Shown here: piece after piece, positions 1-9,269 of the stretch | Position numbering within the stretch: the stretch's first letter is position 1 | How the letters are laid out: each line of letters opens with the position of its first letter | Assembly: GCA_000695325.1 (NCBI GenBank) | Contig: AVPN01001370.1 | Span: 1-23,478 of the forward strand | Reading direction: 5' to 3' | DNA length: 23,478 nucleotides | Source of the DNA: Pleurobrachia bachei | Taxonomy: Eukaryota; Ctenophora; Tentaculata; Cydippida; Pleurobrachiidae | The notes under the pieces: model-generated | What the model saw: only the letters and a program-made list of their open reading frames with translations | Told to the model about the DNA's origin: nothing | The model's database searches: none | Made by a program: the position numbers and the translations under genes

Positions 1-246
1 CGACCTATCCTGCCGGCCCCACTACCCTCCCCTCCTCACCGGTCCCCAGTGCAGATTCTAACAGCTGCTAACCTGCTCTCTCCGCCCATTATCCGCTCCA
101 TTCCCTCCTCTCCTCCTACCTCATCTCCATCAGCTGGTTCACCAACTAGGGTATCGGCTGTGAGCCTGACACCCCCACCTCCCAGTGGAACTGTGGTGCG
201 ACCTAAATTTAGCAGCTTTTCTATTAGCAGCCTGACCTCCTCATGA
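1..246 (+). CDS. C-terminal part of a Pro/Ser-rich protein (5' partial)
   Basis: The frame is open from the first base of the window to a TGA at 244-246 (about 81 codons), so this is probably the last exon, or the end of it, of a gene entering from the left. The residues are mostly Pro, Ser, Thr and Ala with many SPP/PPTS runs, typical of a disordered tail; the protein ends FSISSLTSS. No domain is visible and I do not recognise the family. A possible internal acceptor (CCCCAG at about 44-49) means the coding part could begin there rather than at base 1. An AATAAA lies 442 bases past the stop. The main doubt is that a short C-rich frame can stay open by chance. Confidence 0.45.
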   Translation, partial: RPILPAPLPSPPHRSPVQILTAANLLSPPIIRSIPSSPPTSSPSAGSPTRVSAVSLTPPPPSGTVVRPKFSSFSISSLTSS

Positions 247-395
247 GAGGGTCCTAGAGAGACTCATTTTAATTAGTTTGATATGATGGAGATGGTGTAT
301 AGATTTCTATGATTTTGATACACACTCCCGAAATTGAAAGACAAACCAAAAGAGACAATAAGATTGTACTAGCGAAAAGAAATGAGTAGCTGTAG

Positions 396-429
396 AGTTG
401 TTGAGTAACCTCCCCCTTACTCAACAACT
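396..429. repeat. Short inverted repeat (hairpin)
   Basis: GTTGTTGAGTAA is followed by eight C-rich bases and then TTACTCAACAAC, giving a 12-base perfect stem. It lies in the likely 3' UTR of the gene ending at 246. Its function is unknown. Confidence 0.6.
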
Positions 430-687
430 GTAGAGTGTACTAGCTAGGCTAGAGTCTAGCTTTTAGGAGTTCGTGTACTCACTACTCCATGTGTGCTATT
501 TGTTAATGTTTGCGTTGCTCCTTCATCGGCACTTTGTTCTGTCAGTCAGCGCCAGACCCTGTTTTGATTCTTGACAAAATCAGATCGGGTTGCCGCCGCC
601 AGACTGAAACAAGTTCTGGTCATGGTTCAACAGGTCAATTTATTACCAATTCCAATATAATAACTGAGTCGTGTTTTTCAATTCTCA

Positions 688-693
688 AATAAA
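688..693 (+). promoter_or_regulatory. Candidate polyadenylation signal (AATAAA)
   Basis: A canonical AATAAA lies downstream of the partial gene that ends at 246. It is the first such hexamer I noticed on the plus strand after that stop. The position suits a 3' UTR of about 450 bases, but this is inference. Confidence 0.3.
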
Positions 694-1366
694 TTGTAAA
701 TTGGCGGTGGCTAGAGCTCTGCAGAACTTGCCAGCGCTAGAGAGGGCTGTTTTATTGCGCGCAATTATTTTTTGCGCCGCGCTTGATAATATTTAGCGCC
801 GCGCGCGCGAAAATCTGAAGAGGTCCCGAAATTTTAAAGCGTTAAAAAAACCTCGCAGTTGTTAAATTTGTTTTCGCTTCTTTGATCTTTCTCCGTAAAG
901 ACGAACCCTGTTTTTAAAGTAAAAGGCCATAAAAAGCGGTGATACACAGACTAACTTTCTATTTATACAATTAAACTATTACAAGTCGCCTGTATAATTT
1001 CTTTGAGCCGGACCAAACCCCGAAAGTGATTGGTTTTGACATCTCGACCTCGCTCTGGCATAAAATTGACATTGTGAATTCGGTTCTACACTTGTAGACT
1101 TCCTCTGTGGTCAGTCTCAATAAATAGTTAACAGCAACGTTAAAATTATTTGTAGCAGACTATCGAGATCACACGGCATGACGTAGCTATCAGCTTCAAG
1201 CTAGCCATTACTCATTCGGCAAGGAACTATCAACTACATTCTATCAACTGTATAATTCTTTACCAAAATATTCTGTAGCTTTGAACTTGTTCGTAAGGTT
1301 GTCTATGAACATCAAATATACCCAATAATTTGTCTGCCTTGTAAAAGTATTATTTTGACGCATGTA

Positions 1367-2347
1367 TTAGGTAGTTGATCTCGCAATGTTTTGTCCAACT
1401 AAGGGGAGTATCCTTACTTCCCTCGTTAGTAATAGATATACCAGAGGATCGAATATGGACGAGGACAAAGGAAGACAAAACTGTAGGAAAAACTTAATGA
1501 CGAAAGTCGCTGAGTTCTGATCGATTTCATTTCTCAAGAACTTTTTTATGCGATCCTCTATGTTTAGCAGGTGAATGACAGTGTATAAACTCATGGTGAG
1601 ATTCACCAAACTCCAAGTATTGAGTAGAATGATCTTAACCGTCCCTCGGAATGTTCTTCTGTTGGAATTTCCATTGATATTGGGGGCTTAGTGTAGGTCT
1701 ATTAGGAAGATTAGAGTGCAGAGTGTTGCGATCTGTCCTACGACTTGGAAACACAGAGCTGGAACCATAGTAACTATGCCGGGAAGAACTTTTACAATGT
1801 AATTATCCGACCAACTGGGGTTAGGTATAACCAGCCGGTAGCCACAAACAAACATACCGGAATCAGGCCATCGGGCCGCCAGAAAAGTTCCTTGAAATGC
1901 TACTGGAAAAAGAAACCCAGTGAAAAGAAACGCCCTAACAGCTTTCTTAGATACTTGTCGCAGTGGGAATTTAATTTGAAAATATCGGACGACCATGAAG
2001 AGACCAGTAATCATCATGGCCCCATTTTGGAGACCTACGCCTACCGTTGCGTAAACTGCCCTGGGAATGAAACTGTTTGTAAGGTTGGCAATGCCTGATG
2101 TGTTGTTACAAATTGGGTCCTCTGATATCCACAGAGTCTCGAGGGCTGGGTAAACCAGGTAGGGGCCTGCAACTATATCAATGGTGTATAGGATGAGGTA
2201 GAGATATCGGGAGATAGAGGGAGGTTTGTAGAAGTTGTGTCGGAGAACCAGAGAGTTCAAGGGTATTGATATTAGTGGCTGGATCAGGAAAAAACAAAAC
2301 AGAACAAAGTCTGGGTGTGAAAATCCACCTTCACTGAACTTTGCCAT
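1367..2347 (-). CDS. Class A-like seven-transmembrane receptor, interrupted by one in-frame stop
   Basis: Single-exon receptor of about 326 codons. TM1 carries the conserved Asn (IPLNSLVL), TM2 the conserved Asp (LYLILYTIDI), and TM3 ends in VVRYFQI where DRY is usual. Cysteines before TM3 and in ECL2 (FVCGYR) could form the standard disulphide. TM7 ends FDPLVYLLL, a DPxxY form of NPxxY. TM6 lacks the CWxP motif. A TAA at 1688-1690, just after TM5 (FLIDLH), interrupts the frame; the same frame then continues through ICL3, TM6 and TM7 to the stop at 1367. No GT..AG pair removes the TAA. The gene is therefore a recent or polymorphic pseudogene, carries a base error, or is read through. The ligand cannot be told; the atypical motifs suggest a lineage-specific chemosensory or orphan receptor. 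An acceptor CCCTACTCTAG abuts the ATG. Confidence 0.82.
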
Positions 2348-3419
2348 CTAGAGTAGGGATGTCCTGCCAACGTTGCTGGTCTAGTAAAGTCAAAGTGATT
2401 AGTATAACATGTTATACAATTAGTACAACTTTGTTCGTATATCCGTCTAATAACAAGCTGTAGGATTGTATGAAAACAGAGCTATGAATAAAACCTTAGT
2501 AATATTATTTTCTAGAAAACTAGCTATGTATTTGAATATTAAAATAGTAACTCCAGATTATGAACAGTATTTTCAGTTAGACAAGGCAGGTTCGGGGATA
2601 GAACAATTATGATAATCATAGTCTATAAGAGCTATAAGGGAACATGATAAAGAGAAGAGCTTAAAAAAGTGATCTGATGTTTCTAGAGGAACTAGTGGGG
2701 GATGGAAGGAACTAGAGAAATAGAGAGATCAGCTAGCAGGAATAAAATGTATGTGATAGGGAATCAAGAATAGGCCACATGTAGAGAGTTTTAAGAAAGT
2801 TAAGAATCATCGCTTTTCTATTCTAAACTTAGATGAGAGAGAGCCGCTCGGAATTATTGTTTTAGAGAATCAAAGGGTGTTGGGAAGTATGTGGTTTGCT
2901 GAACTATGATCTGGACAAGACTGAAGAGGCGAGATAAGTTTGATACTGCTGGAAGGAGACTACTAAAGAATAATCACTGCGACTAACAACACTCAATCGG
3001 TCCTTGGAATTTCCAGATAACAGGTAGCTTTATAAGAATAAGAAAGTAAAACAAAGTTAAGTTGTCGATAATTGTCGATAATTGTTTTGTAAGGGTAGGT
3101 AACTCTGCGTTGTCATGGTAACACATGTCCTCGTGCCACACCTGTATGCAATAATTTCTGTTGGTTCGGAGACACATCATTGATCCACTGTATGCTAGTT
3201 CCCGACACAGAAACACACCTGTCTAGCTCACCGGGTGATGATTTAATTCCCTGATGGAGTGCTTAATACCAAGGGAGAGTGTGAGAGAAATATTTGCATT
3301 TCCAAAGGTCATCGTGAGTGTTGTTATCGGAATTAAAAACTGTGTAATTTCTTTAAAAATAAGATGAATTCACTACACTAGATGAACTACAAAACTAAAC
3401 ACACGGAACAAGGTACACA
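2348..3419. other. Intergenic stretch between receptor and transporter genes
   Basis: Mostly AT-rich and purine-rich DNA with no supported gene. It presumably holds the receptor's upstream region and the transporter's 3' flank. One frame on the minus strand (2983-3216) is treated separately as a doubtful receptor-like remnant. Confidence 0.5.
2983..3198 (-). pseudogene. Doubtful receptor-like fragment (ECL2-TM5 composition)
   Basis: A short minus-strand frame encodes a Cys/Trp-containing polar stretch (NYCIQVWHEDMCYHDN) followed by a hydrophobic helix (LTLFYFLILIKLPVIW). That order resembles extracellular loop 2 plus TM5 of a class A receptor. It lies upstream, on the same strand, of the intact-looking receptor gene at 1367-2347, so it might be a remnant of a duplicated copy or a lone exon. 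There is no good ATG (the frame opens at a GTG) and I found no flanking exons. Chance is a real alternative. Confidence 0.18.
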
Positions 3420-4727
3420 CTACGATTGTTTCTCATCATCATCATCATCCTGCTGCTCTATGTTACCATAGTTACCTCTACCCGACATGTAGAATGCCAG
3501 CACGACAGTCACAGCAAGAGCTACAAAGACAGGGGTTCCCAGTGCAAATACCTGCCTCTCAGGAAGATAGTCAGTAAACCAGGCCGCTAGTAGGGGGTCA
3601 ATAATGGCACCCACATTGTAGGACACACACGCTACATTCATTGTGATTGACATGGCTAGTTCGGTAGTGGTGATTGTAGTTAGACTCTGGGCTGATATAG
3701 TGATAGAGTTCAGTTGAATCAGGGCACTGAACACTAGGAGGGTATTGAAAGAGATAACGGATATTGGGAAACCCTTCTTGAGAGGAATGGAGGGACCCAG
3801 GAATACCAGGGAGATAGCTGCACCTATCAGCCCCACTACTAAACCAGGCAGGGTCATCCTCTCTCCCTTGCTGTTAACCACCCCAACCAGAAATGCAGCT
3901 ATACTGTACACCACACTGCCCATACCCAGAACAAGAGAGGTACTATCAAGGCTGACACCATACTCCTCACTGTAGTAATATGACAACATGCCATACACAA
4001 ACACCATACATCCCCCTATTGTCATATTGACAGACCATCCAAATACAAGGAGGGGAGGGGTAAAGTGCAGCCTGTACACTTCTCGTGTTGTGGTCTTCTT
4101 TATTACTTCTCTATTACTAGTCTTGTCCCACAGGAGCTGTACTGCAAATCCTATCACGAAGAAGGCCAGTCCTGCCAGTATCATGGTATTGGTAAACCCA
4201 ATATTTAGTGCTATTATAGCACCGGTATAAGCACCTATTGCCTGTCCTGTACTATAACATACCTCCCACGTGGACGCTGCTTTAGCTACATTTCCCGCCA
4301 ACACCTCGGTGATAATCACAACCACATCATTCTTGAGTAGGAAGAGGGAGCAACCTGCCAGCAATCGTGACGTTACAGCACACCAGATGAACAGTTTGGG
4401 GTACATCTCACCGGGGTAGAAGAGGCAGAATGCGGCACACCCGGTACACGCTATAACACGCTGGGCAATGTACCGTCTATCTAGTTGGGTTATCAGCGGC
4501 TGGATTATTAGTGCAATCAATGAAGAAAAGGGCCACGCTACCAGTATTATTGTCGCTTGGAAATCAGATAGACCTTTGGAAATAGATTCAGGAACCAGAA
4601 TTGCCATGGGAGAGGTCTGGACAATACCAAGGAGGACAGAGAGAATAGAGAGGATAAACCATTTTGTTTTGGAGATGTGAGTATCTCCAACCAGAGGCTC
4701 CCTTTCAGTTACAGCTGTAGTGGTCAT
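3420..4727 (-). CDS. MFS transporter, SLC18/SLC18B1-like (vesicular amine or polyamine type)
   Basis: Uninterrupted single-exon protein of 435 residues with about twelve hydrophobic segments, a typical length for a 12-TM major facilitator. Segments such as STWEVCYSTGQAIGAYTGA after TM4 match the SLC18/SLC18B1 pattern (LETFSGLGLILGPPVGG). LGPSIPL between TM8 and TM9 matches LGPVPIL there. The N-terminus has an acidic/dileucine-like EREPLVGD, a common endosomal or vesicle sorting signal, and the tail is a polyaspartate run (QQDDDDDEKQS). By family the likely role is proton-coupled export of amines or polyamines into acidic vesicles; the exact substrate is inference. The start is supported by a strong acceptor, CCCACTCCTTTTCAG, one base before ATG. 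Lack of coding introns contrasts with SART1, renalase, CLOCK-like and PINK1 nearby. Confidence 0.87.
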   Translation of the reverse strand: MTTTAVTEREPLVGDTHISKTKWFILSILSVLLGIVQTSPMAILVPESISKGLSDFQATIILVAWPFSSLIALIIQPLITQLDRRYIAQRVIACTGCAAFCLFYPGEMYPKLFIWCAVTSRLLAGCSLFLLKNDVVVIITEVLAGNVAKAASTWEVCYSTGQAIGAYTGAIIALNIGFTNTMILAGLAFFVIGFAVQLLWDKTSNREVIKKTTTREVYRLHFTPPLLVFGWSVNMTIGGCMVFVYGMLSYYYSEEYGVSLDSTSLVLGMGSVVYSIAAFLVGVVNSKGERMTLPGLVVGLIGAAISLVFLGPSIPLKKGFPISVISFNTLLVFSALIQLNSITISAQSLTTITTTELAMSITMNVACVSYNVGAIIDPLLAAWFTDYLPERQVFALGTPVFVALAVTVVLAFYMSGRGNYGNIEQQDDDDDEKQS

Positions 4728-5781
4728 TCTGAAAAGGAGTGGGGGAGGGAATCGTTACTGTTGCAGTTTAAAATAAACAATTGTTATTCTGTTCTGGATT
4801 ACGGGACAGATAGTACTATCAATAGTGCTATATCAATCTACAAAATTGGCGAGGATTTGCAACAGTATGATTTTGTGGTGTACAAACTATAGCAGATCAG
4901 GAAGACAATGGAGAAGAGTTTTACTTCGTTGTGAGAAGAGGCTTACAATTGGCACACAAAAGATCCTTCGATACTACTGAGATAATATACAGAACATTTT
5001 GACTATTTGAGCGGTCTAGTGACTCACCTCATGGCATTAATGAGTCTGAGAATTAGCCAACTGTCATCTGTAAGACTGTTACCACTTAAATCCGAACAAT
5101 TGATAGATAAATCACGTTTTTTCACTTTGCAATGTATCACGTGTAATAGCTGTGAACGCAGCTGCTAGTCGACACCTCGCTTCTCAATTCTCAATTCTCA
5201 ATTCCTATCATGGGAATCTCATGATTATCACTCACGAGTGTCAATACTTGAGTAATAGAAGTTAGGTTTTTTATATCATCACAACTTATATTCGGAAACT
5301 TACAGCAATGCTATCAAAGTGGCAGTCTAATAAAGTATTAAATACTCATAAGCGAGGTAGTAAGGAAAGAAATGCACCCCAATTCTTTAGTCATCCATTT
5401 TATTATTCTCTCCCAGCTCCCTCTCTTTCTCACTCTCATTCTCACTCTCTTTGTCACTCTCTTTCTATCTCCCTCCCCCATTTCCCTCTCTTCCCTGCCC
5501 CATTTTCTCATTAAAATCTCAGGCGACAACTTCCTGCTCCTAGTAACTAGTAATTGTAACTGCGTTTAGCCGAGTGCAGCAACTAGCTACTAGTTTTATT
5601 GTCTGTTATACTACTTAACTTATCGAACTGGCCAATGAAAGGCACCCTGATACAGCTCCCTGCTAAATCCAATATTTGATATTTAGTATAAGCCCATCTT
5701 GCTCTAGCAGTTAGCCCTATGGGTTCCCTGATACCCTGCTAGATCTAATAACTGTTACTAACCTATCCTATCTAGCACGTC
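4728..5781. other. Divergent intergenic region between transporter (-) and SART1 (+)
   Basis: The two genes are transcribed away from each other, so their promoters probably lie here. Visible features are a short CTCAATT/CAATTCT repeat near 5183-5204, a CT-rich microsatellite at about 5405-5513, and a TACTAAC branch-site-like sequence followed by CTATCTAG just before the SART1 ATG. No other coding frame is supported; frames in the CT-rich tract are low-complexity artefacts. Confidence 0.55.
5405..5513. repeat. CT-rich microsatellite
   Basis: A pyrimidine-rich run of CTCTTTCTCACTCTC-type repeats on the plus strand. It lies between the transporter and SART1 and explains the Ser/Leu-rich open frames seen here. 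Confidence 0.8.
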
Positions 5782-8700
5782 ATGGGCTCGGAGAAGAGAA
5801 AGAAGGAGAAGAAATCAGACTCCAAGAAGAAGAAACACAAACATGATAGGTCAGATAGAGAGGAGAGGAAGAGTAAAAGGAGACACAGGGACAGTTATTC
5901 AGGGGGAGAGGAGGGAGGTGAGGGATCATCCAACTTGGAAAAGGCCTCCCTGAGTGTATCTGAAACTAATGCAGTGAGAGCTAAACTCGGTCTAAAGCCC
6001 CTACAGATGGATGAGCCAGAACCCTCGAAACCAGCAGAAGAGGACAAGAATGTAATTTCTCTTAGTGTTGAGGAAACCAATAAACTCAGGGAAAAGTTGG
6101 GACTCAAACCTCTTGACGTGGGGGATAAGCCATGTGGTGATGTGCATGTCCCTGCCAAGAATATGAGGCAGATTGTAGAAACCCAGAAACTTGCAGAGAA
6201 GATGAAAGTGTTGAAGGAGAAGAGGAGGATTAAAGAGCAGATGAGCAGGGTCAAATCTCTAGGATCCTCTTCATCTGACCTAACCGACACAATGGCGTGG
6301 ATCCAGAGAAACAGGGATCTAGCAACTAAAAAGGCAGCAGCAGAGGCACAAAACAAGATGTTGGACAGTATGGATGATGAATTTGGAGTTGGTGATCTGG
6401 TATCGAGGGAGGAGATCCGGGGGAAGAACTACACTCCACAAGATCTAAAGGATCTCACAGTATCTCACGGTGTGGATAGTTTTAAAGAGGGTACTATTAC
6501 CATTCTGACACTACAAGACAGGGGAGTGTTAGATGAGGAAGGAGATGAGGGGGAGGTGTTAGAGAATGTGAACATAGCAGATAATGAGAGAGTGGCGAAG
6601 AGTAACGAGAATAAGAAAAGTAAACCTGGTTACAATCCTTATGAAGATGAATTCGATGATGAAGGAAATCCAAGAACTGGAAAATCAATGCTCTCCAAAT
6701 ATGACGAAGTGATAGAGGGAGAGAGGAAAAAGACGTTTAAACTGTCCGATGTACATAGTGGGGAGGTGATCCAACGGAAAATGCAGGAGGGATTAAAACC
6801 GAAAAACATCAGTCTTGCTATGGATAACTTTGTGAAAACTGCCCAAGAGTACTACACTCATGATGAGGTTGCGAGTTTTAAAAAACCGAGAAAGAGGAAG
6901 AGGAAGATAAGGAAGGCAAAGGATTTGGAAGCTGATGAGTTGGTTGTGATGGGTGCGGGTGGAGAGGGGAAGGATCATGGGTCTAGGGACTCCAGGAGAC
7001 GGGCTAGAGAGGAGGGAGGAGATGTGGTGAAGGGAGAGGCAGATGGGGCTGGAAACATGGATATAGATATAGGTGAGTTACTGACTAGTGACTACTTTTT
7101 AGTCAATACAAATACTCATTTTCTGACTGTTGACATGAAGCAAGAAGTTCATCTAACTCCCCACATTATTTTCCAACCCTCTCTAACCTAACCCCCTCTC
7201 CAACACCCCTCTCTCTAACCTCTCTCTCCAATACCCTCCCCAAACCCCTTACAGACGACGAACAGCCAGAACCTCTAAAGAAGTCGAATGGTAAGAAGGG
7301 TGTAGTAAGTGAGAAGGAGCTATACTCAGTCCCCCTCGAAGAAGAAGACAATGAATTGGAACAAGCTCTAGCTAGGAGTCGAAGGTGGGTAGCTCTGTTT
7401 AGATGTGGTAGTTTGTATACATTATCTGTCCTCGAGACTGTAAAATGTTGTATCGTGCAACCTACCTTTTGGTGCAAGATCAGATGGAAATGCTTTCGAT
7501 ATATTAATTTCTCAATTCTCTGTTGATATATTGTCTCTCTCATCCCCTGATTTGATCCTTCTCTCCGCCCTCCTCTGCAGGTCTAAGCTCATGATGGCAC
7601 AGAAGACAGCAGTTATGGACCAAATCTCCCGTTTGCCGTCACAAAAAGAGGAAGAAGAGAGTCTGCCGGGTGCCGCCAAGTCGAGTAAGTGGTGTTTACT
7701 GTAAACTAAAACCCAGAACTCTTGATACCCCAACCTCAACCCCATTTGGGGGGGTTGAACCCCAAACTCAAACCCCAACCTCATTCCCATCCTCAAATCC
7801 CAACCTCATTCCCATCCTCAAATCCCAACCTCATTCCCATCCTCAAACCCCAACCTCACATTCCCAACCTCACGCCAGGTTTGTTGGTGCTGGATACTAC
7901 AGCGGAGTTTGCTAAGGGTATTGGCCAGACTAAAGATGACGATGATGATGGAGAAGATATGGATGAAGATATACCACAACCTGAATCACCTGACAACATG
8001 GAGGAGACACCCCAGGGAGATTGGAAGAATGTAGATTTTGTAACCGCTACCTTTGGAGAGGTATGTTTGTTATTTATCATTAATTTAGTTAATTTTATCG
8101 AGACAGTCGGAGTTAGAGAATACTTGGCACACAACTTGTTTCTCGGTCACACTTTTTGGTGTTATTTGACGGAGGGCGCGAAACTTACCCTTCACCTGAC
8201 CTCGCGCACTGTTCAGACCGCGCGCGTAGAGCTCCCAAAAGCGCTGGCAAGCCCTCTCCAAATCTAACATCTTCAAATACTGTATCTTCTAACATCCTCT
8301 TTTTTCCCAGTTCCAAGATTACGACCCGAAGCGTGCCGAGCAACAGGAAGTGATTGAAGCAGAGCCCTCTCTCCAGCGAGGCCTCATGGGGGCTCTCCAG
8401 GTCGCTCAAAGAAAGGGTTTCCTAGAGGTTGAAAAGGGGGTCAACTCACGAGATGTGAAGGAGGCTATCAAGGCTACTGGCTCGATTAAAGCCCGGTTCT
8501 ACCAAGTAGATAATGACAGGGATGACAAGGATCAGGGTGGTTCAGGAGGGAGGAGAGGGAGAGATAGAAGAGACGATGATCGGCCCATGGGAGGTTCCTA
8601 TTCCTCCTTCACAGAGAAGAAGGGATACAACCCCGATGTTAGAATAGTTTACACAGACAACCTGGGACGGGAATTAGACTCAAAGGAAGCATTCCGTCAG

Positions 8701-8931
8701 CTGTCCCACAAGTTTCACGGGAAGGGTAGCGGTAAGATGAAGACTGAGAAGAGGTTGAAGAAGGCGTTGGAACAGATGGCCTTGAAGAAGATGGATAGTG
8801 AAGATACGCCTCTGGGTTCAGCTGCACTGCTGAGAGAGAAACAGAAGGATGCTAATGCTGCTTATGTGGTGCTGAGTGGGGGTAATAGGTTACCTCAGGT
8901 GGACCAGAACGCTAAACTATCAAAGAGATAG
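5782..8931 (+). CDS. SART1: SART1, U4/U6.U5 tri-snRNP-associated protein (Snu66 homologue)
   Basis: Five exons: 5782-7072, 7255-7384, 7581-7684, 7879-8060, 8311-8931. Phases are consistent and all borders are GT..AG; the product is 775 residues, against about 800 in human SART1. SART1/Snu66 is a nuclear component of the U4/U6.U5 tri-snRNP, needed for spliceosome activation. The N-terminus is a Lys/Arg/Ser-rich basic tract. Residues 56-74 and 93-111 are the paired family motifs SLSVSETNAVRAKLGLKPL and SLSVEETNKLREKLGLKPL. Exon 5 holds the most conserved block, with EAFRQLSHKFHGKGSGKMKT, DTPLGSAALLREKQK and YVVLSGG. The ATG follows TACTAACCTATCCTATCTAG by six bases, so the leader is spliced, in cis or trans. 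Intron 3 is a C-rich 25-base tandem repeat, and intron 4 holds a CpG-rich insertion. Renalase follows on the same strand after 338 bases. Confidence 0.97.
7779..7853. repeat. 25-base tandem repeat in SART1 intron 3
   Basis: Three adjoining copies of CCTCATTCCCATCCTCAAAT plus CCCAA, nearly identical, followed by a degenerate fourth that runs into the acceptor CACGCCAG at 7871-7878. The repeat lengthens the polypyrimidine tract of this intron. Confidence 0.85.
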
Positions 8932-9269
8932 GGGACAATATAGACATTATGATGAAAACATTGAGATGGACGATATATCTTGTTGTATTGACAGACAAGT
9001 TGTGACTATGTGTGTGTGCTGGTGTGGTGAATCCACAGACTATTTTATGATTGAAATACTTCTTCTTTCAGCTACGAGTTGTGTATCAATCCGTGCTACC
9101 CGTACATTGTGAATCCTATCTCTACAGATCAATATCCCGCCTAACTTCCCCATTCTTCAACCCCCTGTATCTTTCTATGTAGCTCCACATTCCCCCACCT
9201 GCACCCTTCAACCTAAAACTAATCACCTAATTCCTCTCTCTATTTAGCCCCTGATCGATGTAACAAGAC
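8932..9269 (+). other. SART1-renalase spacer with spliced-leader-type acceptor
   Basis: A 338-base gap between two same-strand genes. I saw no AATAAA in it. Its last part is strongly pyrimidine-rich and contains CTAATC and CCTCTCTCTATTTAG, giving a good acceptor at 9246-9247. The 22-base leader that follows contains an ATGTAA start-stop unit at 9258-9263, six bases before the renalase ATG. Confidence 0.55.

Larger units (their letters stand above)
247..1366. other. Gene-free stretch with a hairpin and a CpG-rich block
   Basis: No credible coding frame was found. The stretch holds a hairpin at 396-429 (arms GTTGTTGAGTAA / TTACTCAACAAC around a C-rich loop) and, at about 715-812, a block rich in GCGC/CGCG that includes TTGCCAGCGCT. 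The reverse complement of that motif recurs at 8241 and 23166. The rest is AT-rich unique-looking DNA, presumably the 3' UTR of the left gene and the 3' flank of the receptor gene. Confidence 0.5.

Noticed and set aside
5895-6356. Long open frame antisense to SART1 exon 1
   Set aside because: It lies wholly inside a confidently identified coding exon and has no independent motif; it is a shadow of the codon bias there.
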